Shown here one piece after another: positions 8,095-14,381 of a DNA stretch of 34,449 nt. How positions within the stretch are numbered: position 1 is the first letter of the stretch; the number at the start of each line of letters is the position of its first letter. Source of the stretch: Streptomyces sp. XY006 (GTDB taxonomy: Bacteria; Actinomycetota; Actinomycetes; Streptomycetales; Streptomycetaceae). The DNA lies in assembly GCF_002237655.1 (NCBI RefSeq), contig NZ_NOKT01000049.1, positions 1 through 34,449 of the forward strand. Reading direction: 5' to 3'. Both the position numbers and the translations under genes were made by a program. The notes beneath the pieces are model-generated. The model was not told the DNA's origin, searched no databases, and saw nothing but the letters and a program-made list of their open reading frames with translations.

Positions 8095-9468
8095 ATGGGT
8101 GACTACCGGCGCATCGCGGACCGGATAGCCGAGGACATCGCCGGCGGGCGGCTCAAGCCCGGCCAACGCCTGCCGCCGCAGCGGGTGTTCGCCCGCAGGC
8201 GGGGGATCGCCCCGTCGACGGCCGGGCGGGTGTACGGCGAACTCGTGCGGCGCGGGCTGGTCGTCGGGGAGGTCGGGCGCGGCACGTTCGTCCGGGCCGC
8301 CCCGGACGGGCCGGCGGGGCGGGCGCTCGTCGAGGCCGGCGAGACCGGCGGGAGCGGCGGGAGCGGCGGGATCGGCGGTCCGGTGAACCTGGAGCTCAAC
8401 TACCCTTCCGCGCCCGGCCAGCCGGAGCTGCTCGCGCCCGTGCTCGCGCCGCTGCTGCGCCCCGACGTGCTGGCCGAGGCGCTGTTACCGGCGGCTGCCA
8501 CCGGCACCGCGCAGGCCCGGGAGGCCGCCGCCGGTCTGCTCGCCACGCCGGGCTGGCGCCCCGGCCCCGAGCGGCTGCTGTTCACCGGCAACGCCCGCCA
8601 GGCCATCGCCGCCGTCCTCGCCTCCCTGGTCCGGCCGGGCGGCCGGGTCGGTGTGGAGCAGTTGACGTATCCGCTGGTCAAGGAGATCGCGGCGCGGCTC
8701 GGCATCACGCTGGTGCCGCTCGCCGGCGACGCCGCCGGGCTGCTGCCGGAGGCCGTCGCCGCCGCGCACCGCACGGCACCGCTGTCCGCCCTGTACGTGC
8801 AGCCGACGCTGCACAACCCGACCTCGCTGACGACGAGCGGGCCCCGGCTGGCGGAACTGGCCCGTGTACTGCGCGACCTGGACCTGCCGGTCGTGGAGGA
8901 CCGCATCTGGTCGTTCCTGCACGAGCCCGGTGTCCCCCTCGCCGCCCATGCCCCGTCCCTCACCCATGTCGTCGACGGGCTCTCCAAACGGGTCGCCCCC
9001 GGGCTCACCGTCGGTTTCCTCGTCGTGCCGCCGCACCGGGTGGGCGCCGTGGCCCACGCCGTGCGGTCGGGCGGCTGGGGCGCGGGGCGGTTCGCGCTGG
9101 AGGCGGCCGTGCGGTGGGCCGCGGAGGGGACGGTGGCCCGGCTGGTGGCGGCCAAGCGGGCGGACGCGGAGCGGCGGCAGCGGATCCTCGCCGAGGAGCT
9201 CGCGGGGTTCGCCGTACGGTCCGACCCGCACGCCTACTTCGCCTGGTGGGAGCTGCCCGCGCCGTGGCGCGCGGACACCTTCACGGCCGCCGCCGCGGCA
9301 CACGGCATCGCCGTCACGCCCGGCCCCGCCTTCGCGGTCGCCCCCGGGCACACGCCGGACGCGGTCAGGCTCGGGCTCGCGTCGGCTCCGGAGCCGGATC
9401 TGCGGCGGGCCCTGCGGACCCTCGCGCACGTCGCCGCGCGGCGAGCCGGGGACCGTAGCGGCCCGTGA
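8095..9468 (+). CDS. MocR-family (GntR-type aminotransferase-like) transcriptional regulator
   Basis: 457 aa. Residues 1-70 form a GntR winged-helix domain (YRRIADRIAEDIAGGRLKPGQRLPPQR, then STAGRVYGELVRRGLVVGEVGRGTFV). A Gly/Ser-rich linker (about 85-97) leads to a fold-type-I aminotransferase domain. PLP-binding landmarks are QPTLHNPTSLT, VEDRIWSFL and the Schiff-base lysine Lys298 in GLSKRVAPG. Such proteins use the PLP pocket as a ligand sensor rather than for catalysis. ATG follows GGGGGAGG by about 7 bases. It is divergent from the hydrolase gene. Its last 104 bases overlap, antisense, the end of the membrane-protein gene on the other strand. Confidence 0.93.
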   Translation: MGDYRRIADRIAEDIAGGRLKPGQRLPPQRVFARRRGIAPSTAGRVYGELVRRGLVVGEVGRGTFVRAAPDGPAGRALVEAGETGGSGGSGGIGGPVNLELNYPSAPGQPELLAPVLAPLLRPDVLAEALLPAAATGTAQAREAAAGLLATPGWRPGPERLLFTGNARQAIAAVLASLVRPGGRVGVEQLTYPLVKEIAARLGITLVPLAGDAAGLLPEAVAAAHRTAPLSALYVQPTLHNPTSLTTSGPRLAELARVLRDLDLPVVEDRIWSFLHEPGVPLAAHAPSLTHVVDGLSKRVAPGLTVGFLVVPPHRVGAVAHAVRSGGWGAGRFALEAAVRWAAEGTVARLVAAKRADAERRQRILAEELAGFAVRSDPHAYFAWWELPAPWRADTFTAAAAAHGIAVTPGPAFAVAPGHTPDAVRLGLASAPEPDLRRALRTLAHVAARRAGDRSGP

Positions 9469-10315
9469 GCCACCCGCCGAGCGCCACCGCGAGGCCGAGG
9501 GCGCACAGCAGCCAGGAGACCGTGCGCAGGGTGGCCGTCAGGGCGTCGTAGACGGCGCCCGCGGCCGGGCCCCGCAGGGTGTCGGGCAGGTCGGCGAGGG
9601 TGAGGCGGCGGCCGACCGCCACGGCGAGGATCAGCAGCGCCCCGCCCAGGGCCGTGCCGAGGCCGAGGGCGGTGACCGCGCGGCGGCGGCACGCGGCGAC
9701 GGCGATCCCGGCGACGGCGAAGCAGGCCGCGGCGAGCGGCAGCCAGAAGGAGGCGGCGTCCAGCACCTGGTACCCCTTGCGCAGTCGGTCCACGTCGCCG
9801 GCCGGGAGCACCGGGACGCGGGCGTGCGTGACCGGGATGCGGTGGGCGAACGGCACGTGGTCCTCGGTGAGCCGGTGTTTCACCCGGTCGACGACGGGTG
9901 CGAGGTCGACGGTGACCGGGGCGGCCGGCGCGTCGGCGCGCAGGGCATGCAGCACGGCGGTGTGGACGGCCCGGTTCGAGGCGTCCCAGGCCGTGGCGAA
10001 CGCCTCGGTGCGGGTGAACGAGCGGGCCGCGTCGTGCACGAAGGGCTCGGCCGCGCCGGGCAGTTCGGGTCCGGCCGCGCGCAGGACGCCGTCCCCGAGG
10101 GCGTCCGCGACCGCGCGCCGCACGTCCGGGTCGGCGGCGAGCGGCGCCGTCGTCCGCACCCAGCGGCCGGTGTCCGTCAGCCCGTGTACCGCCCAGGAGG
10201 CCAGCACGCCGAACGGCACGAGCAGGCACGCGAGGGTGAGCAGAACGGCCGGCAGGGCGTTCCGCGCGCGTGGGGGCGCCGTCGGGTGGACGGGCGCCCG
10301 GTCCGTCTCGGGCAC
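9365..10315 (-). CDS. Predicted integral membrane protein, function unknown
   Basis: About 316 aa when started at GTG 10315. There is one membrane segment near the N-terminus (ALPAVLLTLACLLVPFGVLASWAV). A roughly 140-residue, probably extracytoplasmic region (HGLTDTGRWVRTTAPLA onward) follows. Three further segments close the protein (SFWLPLAAACFAVAGIAVAA; ALGLGTALGGALLILAVAV; VSWLLCALGLAVALGGWL) with a basic/proline tail. The start is uncertain: GGAAG touches the GTG directly, and the open frame runs upstream into the minisatellite, which is unlikely to be coding. No family was recognised. The 3' end overlaps the MocR gene tail-to-tail by 104 bp. Confidence 0.75.
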   Translation of the reverse strand: MPETDRAPVHPTAPPRARNALPAVLLTLACLLVPFGVLASWAVHGLTDTGRWVRTTAPLAADPDVRRAVADALGDGVLRAAGPELPGAAEPFVHDAARSFTRTEAFATAWDASNRAVHTAVLHALRADAPAAPVTVDLAPVVDRVKHRLTEDHVPFAHRIPVTHARVPVLPAGDVDRLRKGYQVLDAASFWLPLAAACFAVAGIAVAACRRRAVTALGLGTALGGALLILAVAVGRRLTLADLPDTLRGPAAGAVYDALTATLRTVSWLLCALGLAVALGGWLTGRYGPRLAARRRARGSAGPAADPAPEPTRARA

Positions 10316-10391
10316 CCTTCCAGGCAAGACGCGGCGAGCGCGGGACGCGAGCGGAAGGACTGCATTCGGACCACCGGCCCGGGTGGGACGG

Positions 10392-10418
10392 GGCCCTATC
10401 TGCGTGGTGCATAGGGCC
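10392..10418. other. 8-bp inverted repeat upstream of the membrane-protein gene
   Basis: GGCCCTAT (10392-10399) and ATAGGGCC (10411-10418) flank an 11-base loop, about 75 bases upstream of the minus-strand membrane-protein start and just before the minisatellite. It could be an operator or a hairpin in the 5' leader. There is nothing further to decide between these. Confidence 0.4.
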
Positions 10419-10427
10419 GAGGGGACG

Positions 10428-10775
10428 CCCGGGCGCCCGCTTGCGGAGAGTGCCCGGGGCTGTGGCGGTGGGCACGCCCCGGGTGCCCGCGTGCGGACAG
10501 TGCCGGGCCGGGCGGTGGGCAGGCCTCGGGTGCCCGCGTGCGCAGAGTGCCCGGGGCTGTGGTGGTGGGCACGCCCCGGGTGCCCGCGTGCGGACAGTGC
10601 CGGGCCGGGCGGTGGGCAGGCCTCGGGTGCCCGCGTGCGCAGAGTGCCCGGGGCTGTGGTGGTGGGCACGCCCGCCCCGGGGCGCCCGCCTGCGGAGAGC
10701 GCCCGGGGCCGGGCGGTGGGCAGGCCTCGGGTGCCCGCGTGCGGAGAGTGCCCGGGGCCGGGCGGTGGGCACGCC
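10428..10775. repeat. GC-rich minisatellite, about seven units of roughly 49 bp
   Basis: Seven imperfect units each run GGGTGCCCGCGTGCGGA.AG, then TGCCCGGGGC or TGCCGGGCC, then GGTGGGCA(C/G)GCC. Two unit types alternate, so the array has a higher-order period of 97 bases: the stretch starting CGGACAGTGCC at 10494 recurs almost exactly at 10591. It occupies the gap between two minus-strand membrane-protein genes. Open reading frames across it are by-products of composition. Confidence 0.9.
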
Positions 10776-10797
10776 GGTGGGGCCTCACCCGGACGGG

Positions 10798-10890
10798 TGC
10801 TTCCCGGCCTCCCGGCCGCCTCCCGGCTTCCCGGCTTCCCGGTGTCCCGGTCTCCCGGCTTCCCGGTCTACCGGCTCCCCGGTCTACCGG
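10798..10890. repeat. 8-bp simple repeat (TCCCGGCT-like)
   Basis: About ten imperfect copies of an 8-base unit (CTTCCCGG, TCTCCCGG, TCTACCGG and similar) run head to tail directly after the 49-bp minisatellite and up to the stop of the next gene. This is simple-sequence DNA with no coding signal. Confidence 0.8.
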
Positions 10891-10907
10891 TCGGGGGACC
10901 GGGTCGG

Positions 10908-11348
10908 TCAGTTCAGGCGGTGGCCCTCTGCGTCCTCGTGGGTGTAGTAGCGGTAGAACATCGTCAGCAGGACGCCCACCCCGACCAGCAGTCCCAGCCC
11001 GGCGGACTTCAGCACCGACTCGCCGGACTGGCTGACGAGGAAGCCGACCGCGCAGCCCGTGAAGGCGAACCACGCCAGCGCGTGCAGCTCGCGGCGCAGC
11101 CGCGGGGCCAGCCGCCACACCGCGGCGAACACCACCGCGAAGACCAGCGCGGTGAGGAAGCCGAACAGCAGGTTCCAGCCCGTGATGGGCCCGCCGTGAC
11201 GCCGGTTCGCCGCGGCCCAGAAGCCGTAGATCAGCCCGAGCACGACGGGCAGCGCCACCGCCGCCGCCGCGTGGGTCCGGGCGCTGAAGACATCGGGCCT
11301 GCGCCGCGGTGTGGTCATCCCGCGTGAGGCGGGTGCCGCATGAGCCAT
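10908..11348 (-). CDS. Small four-helix membrane protein, function unknown
   Basis: 146 aa. The basic N-terminus is followed by four hydrophobic segments: about residues 27-46 (AAAAVALPVVLGLIYGFWAA), 58-78, 88-105 (ALAWFAFTGCAVGFLVSQ) and 113-131 (LKSAGLGLLVGVGVLLTMF). The charged tail is YYTHEDAEGHRLN. ATG has GAGGAG about 8 bases upstream, so this start is preferred over the very long antisense frame. The gene is divergent from the PP2C phosphatase gene (120-bp gap). No family was recognised. Confidence 0.82.
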   Translation of the reverse strand: MAHAAPASRGMTTPRRRPDVFSARTHAAAAVALPVVLGLIYGFWAAANRRHGGPITGWNLLFGFLTALVFAVVFAAVWRLAPRLRRELHALAWFAFTGCAVGFLVSQSGESVLKSAGLGLLVGVGVLLTMFYRYYTHEDAEGHRLN

Positions 11349-11468
11349 GAGAGCTCTCCTCTCTGTCCCTGCCCTGGTCTCCAGGGCACACCGCCGGGAC
11401 GGCCCGGGCAAGTCGGCGGCACGCACCGACCGGATGCGGCCCGCCCGGCCCCGTGTTTCGCTGGGCCC

Positions 11469-12665
11469 GTGACGCGCCACCACGGGGGGCCCGGCCCGCT
11501 CGACCAGTACCCCGGGGCCGGCGGCCGGGACCCCGTGCGGCGGCAGGAACTGCTGCGGCTGCGCGGGCACCGCGTGGCCTGGCTGCCGCCGCTGGTGCTG
11601 CTCGTCGCCATCGCCGTGGCGGACTACCACACCACCGGCGAGTTCCGCATGATCTCCTGGATCGTGCTGGTGCCGGGCATCGCCGCCGCGATCTGCGGGG
11701 TGTGGGGCACGGCCCTGTTCGCCCTCGCGTCGCTGGCGACCTACGTCGTCGTGGACGGCGCCTGGCCGCACGAGTACCAGGCCGGACTCGCCGACTTCGT
11801 CCTCGTCGCCCTCGGCGGCATCCTCGCCACCCTGGCCTGCGTCGTCCGGGTGCGCGAGGAGCGGCGCGTGCTGCGCATGGGCGACGTCACCGAGACCATC
11901 CGCCGCACGGTGCTGCGCCCGCTGCCACCGGGCTGGGGCGGCCTCGACCACGCCGGCGTCTACCTCACCGCCGACGCCGAGGCCCGCGTCGGCGGCGACT
12001 TCTACGACATCCAGCCCGGCCCGCACGGCACCCGTGTCCTGGTCGGGGACGTGCAGGGCAAGGGCCTCGGGGCCGTGGAGGCGGCGGCCGCGCTGCTCGG
12101 CACGTTCCGTGAGGCCGCCTACCACGAGGCCGGCCTCACGACCGTCGCGGAGCGGCTGGAGACGCGGATGATCCGGCACCGCGGGCACACGGTCGCCCTG
12201 GGCCGCTCCGACGGCGACCGGTTCGCCACGGCCGTGCTGCTCGGCTTCCCCGACGACGACCCCGAGGCGGTGGACGTCCTGGTGTTCGGGCACGAGCCGC
12301 CGCTCGCGGTCGGGCCGGGCGGGGTGCGCGCCCTGCCCGCCGGGGCGGGGCTGCCGCTGGGCTTCGGGGACCTCGCGCCGGGGCCGCCGGGGGCGCGGCG
12401 CGTGCGGGTGGCCGCCGACGAGACGCTGCTGCTGGTGACGGACGGTGTGACGGAGGCGCGGGACGGCACCGGGGCGTTCTACGCGCTCGCCCGTGAGGTG
12501 GGGCGGGCCGTCGCCGAGGATCCGGGTGCGGCGGAACCGGCTCGGCTGGCCGCCCTGGTGCGGGATGGCACGCTGCGGCACTGCGGTGGCCGTCTCGCCG
12601 ACGACACGACGATCTTCACGGTCCGTCGTCGCGTCGGCCCGGAGGGGGTGGCGGGGGCGCCGTGA
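11469..12665 (+). CDS. Membrane PP2C-type (SpoIIE/RsbU-like) protein phosphatase
   Basis: 398 aa from GTG 11469. Three membrane segments lie in the N-terminal third (VAWLPPLVLLVAIAVADY; MISWIVLVPGIAAAICGVWGTALFALASLATYVVV; FVLVALGGILATLACVVRV). A cytoplasmic PP2C_SpoIIE domain follows from about residue 160. Metal-binding signatures are GGDFYDI, GDVQGKG, LLVTDGVTEARD and the final DDTTIF. Such enzymes dephosphorylate anti-anti-sigma factors and so release sigma factors in partner-switching cascades. An RsbW-like ATPase is encoded 7 kb downstream, but no STAS protein is in view. The Shine-Dalgarno site is weak, so the start could be slightly off. The gene is divergent from the small membrane protein. 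Confidence 0.9.
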   Translation: MTRHHGGPGPLDQYPGAGGRDPVRRQELLRLRGHRVAWLPPLVLLVAIAVADYHTTGEFRMISWIVLVPGIAAAICGVWGTALFALASLATYVVVDGAWPHEYQAGLADFVLVALGGILATLACVVRVREERRVLRMGDVTETIRRTVLRPLPPGWGGLDHAGVYLTADAEARVGGDFYDIQPGPHGTRVLVGDVQGKGLGAVEAAAALLGTFREAAYHEAGLTTVAERLETRMIRHRGHTVALGRSDGDRFATAVLLGFPDDDPEAVDVLVFGHEPPLAVGPGGVRALPAGAGLPLGFGDLAPGPPGARRVRVAADETLLLVTDGVTEARDGTGAFYALAREVGRAVAEDPGAAEPARLAALVRDGTLRHCGGRLADDTTIFTVRRRVGPEGVAGAP

Positions 12666-12854
12666 GGGGGCCGTGGGGGTGGCGGGGTGCGGGTTTCGTC
12701 GTGGCTGGTCGCGCAGTTCCCCGCGCCCCTGAGGGCGTTGACCCTGGGTCGGTCGTGAAGTACCCGAAGGCGGGTGTTTGTGGTGCTGGGGTCTTCCTTT
12801 GCAGCCGCAGCGGTTACGGTGCTGCCGTACGTGATCGACACAGGGGGAGGGACG

Positions 12855-13916
12855 ATGCCCGGGACCGTGCTGCTGCTGGCGGCCTCGCCGGTGGGCAAGG
12901 GGCGCCTGGTCGACGCCGCCTCCGTGCTCCCCGTCCTGGCCGCCGTACCGCCCGCCGTGCTGTCCGGCACGGACACCGCGAACGTCGTCGAACTGGCCGA
13001 TCCGCTGGAGCCGCAGGCCGTCCTCACCCGGCTGCGCGCCGCCGCGGCCGCCCCCGGCCCGCTCACCGTCTACGTCACCGGGCAGCTCCAGCTCGACCGC
13101 CGCCAGCGCCTGCCCCACCTGGCGCTCGCCCGCACCACCCCCTCCACCGCCCGTTACACGGCGTTCCCCTGGCACTGGTTCCGGGAGGAACTGCGGCTCC
13201 GACCGGCCGGGGCCACCACCCTCCTGCTCGACCTGCACGCCGACGCCGAGACCTGGGCACTGCTGCGCGGCACCCCGCTGGACGCGGGCCGCGGCAACGC
13301 CGTTCACGGTCGCATCGCCCCGCCCCCGTCCCGGCGCACGGTCGCCGCACCCGCGTACATGAAGGCCGTCGCGACGATCCTGCGCAGCGGAGTCCGGCCG
13401 CCCGCCGAGCAGTTGCACCAGCAGGCGCTGGCGCGCATCGCGCCCGAGAGCGCGGGCACGGACCTGGTGCTGAGCACGCCCGGCCCGGCGGCGGGGGATC
13501 CGCACGCCGCCCTCACGGCCGCCGTGCAGTCCGGCCGGCACCTTGAGGCCGACGCGCTCGCCGCCGGGTACGAGCAGGCCGCCGTCGCCGCGCACGGACC
13601 GGCCTCCGAGGAGGCCCTGCACTGGGCCGAAGTCCGGGCCGACCTGGCGATGTTCGCCGGGGACGCGGCCCGCAGCTGCCGCACCTGGCTGACGGTCGCC
13701 ACGCTCCGGCTGAACGCCGGACAGGCGGCGGACTCCCCCGCCGTGGAGGCCGCCGCCGACCGGGCCCACCACCAGTGGGGCCAGGTGCGCGACCCGGCCG
13801 GCGCCCGCGAACTGGGCGCGGCGCTCGCCGTGTTGCGGGGCCGGGTGCCGGGCCGGCGCGAAGGGGCGCTGGACCATGTGCAGCGCCAGCTGCGGCAGTT
13901 GCAGACCCAGGGCTGA
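12855..13916 (+). CDS. Caspase-fold-like protein lacking the catalytic dyad, with helical C-terminal half (inferred)
   Basis: 353 aa; ATG with GGGGGAGG about 4 bases upstream. No family was recognised with certainty. The first roughly 140 residues follow the strand order of a caspase-like domain: VLLLAASPVGKGRLVDAASV, then VVELADPLEPQAVLTRLRAAA, then GPLTVYVTGQLQL and TTLLLDLHADAETW. These correspond to LLVGVSEYDH, the helix, LLLLYFAGHAVV and VLVVLDCCYAG in the caspase encoded 1.5 kb downstream. Gln77 would replace the catalytic His and His128 the Cys, which would make it a pseudo-protease. The second half is Ala-rich and helical, TPR-like (EEALHWAEVRADLAMFAGDAARSCRTWLTVATLRLNAG). It may be a sensor or adaptor for the downstream caspase cassette. 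The fold assignment is inference. Confidence 0.85.
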   Translation: MPGTVLLLAASPVGKGRLVDAASVLPVLAAVPPAVLSGTDTANVVELADPLEPQAVLTRLRAAAAAPGPLTVYVTGQLQLDRRQRLPHLALARTTPSTARYTAFPWHWFREELRLRPAGATTLLLDLHADAETWALLRGTPLDAGRGNAVHGRIAPPPSRRTVAAPAYMKAVATILRSGVRPPAEQLHQQALARIAPESAGTDLVLSTPGPAAGDPHAALTAAVQSGRHLEADALAAGYEQAAVAAHGPASEEALHWAEVRADLAMFAGDAARSCRTWLTVATLRLNAGQAADSPAVEAAADRAHHQWGQVRDPAGARELGAALAVLRGRVPGRREGALDHVQRQLRQLQTQG

Positions 13917-14041
13917 GCACGCGTGCGCCGTGTGCGCCTGGCGTGAAGGGGGCGTGCAGTCACCGGCGCAGGTCACGTCACAGGTCTGCCCCCGAGGCCT
14001 GACCGGGTGTCATGATGACGGTCATGACAGAGGGGGACCAA

Positions 14042-14377
14042 GTGGCTGTCTTAGGCGTACGCGTCCGGCTGGGTGACGGCGCGACCACGGACGATGTCAG
14101 AGCCCTGAAGGCGTGGCTGGAGCGGGACGAACCGCTGGAGGACCTGATCTCCGGCGCACAGCTGCGCATCGAGGAGCGGACCAGGACGGACGGGCAGAAG
14201 GGCCGCCTGGGGCCCGACATCGAACTCGTGCTCCAACTGCTCAGCGACGTGGCGACGGTCGTGGCGCTGACCGAGTACACCAACCGCGCCGTGAAGACCT
14301 GGAAGAACAACCGCCGCAGGCTCCAGGGCGGCGAACCCGACACGGAGATACGCCCACTGGGCCCCGACGGGGAGTAG
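14042..14377 (+). CDS. EACC1-like small protein (effector-associated constant component)
   Basis: 111 aa. The GTG at 14042 has GAGGGGG 6 bases upstream and is preferred over the ATG at 14012. Layout: a beta-rich opening (VAVLGVRVRLGDG), a helix with paired acidic residues (VRALKAWLERDEPLEDLI), a strand (AQLRIEERT), then a hydrophobic helix (IELVLQLLSDVATVVALTEYT) ending in a basic tail (KTWKNNRRR). This matches the small EACC1 proteins reported next to caspase, CHAT and other effectors in multicellular-bacteria conflict systems. Its stop lies 4 bases before the caspase start, so the two genes form an operon. The exact role of EACC1 is unknown; it is thought to be an adaptor or sensor. Confidence 0.85.
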   Translation: MAVLGVRVRLGDGATTDDVRALKAWLERDEPLEDLISGAQLRIEERTRTDGQKGRLGPDIELVLQLLSDVATVVALTEYTNRAVKTWKNNRRRLQGGEPDTEIRPLGPDGE

Positions 14378-14381
14378 CCCG

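Noticed and set aside
10908..13976. 1022-codon open frame on the minus strand
   Set aside because: It is open because of GC-rich third positions opposite the PP2C and pseudo-caspase genes. Only its last 146 codons, from the ATG at 11348 with a good ribosome-binding site, look like a protein.
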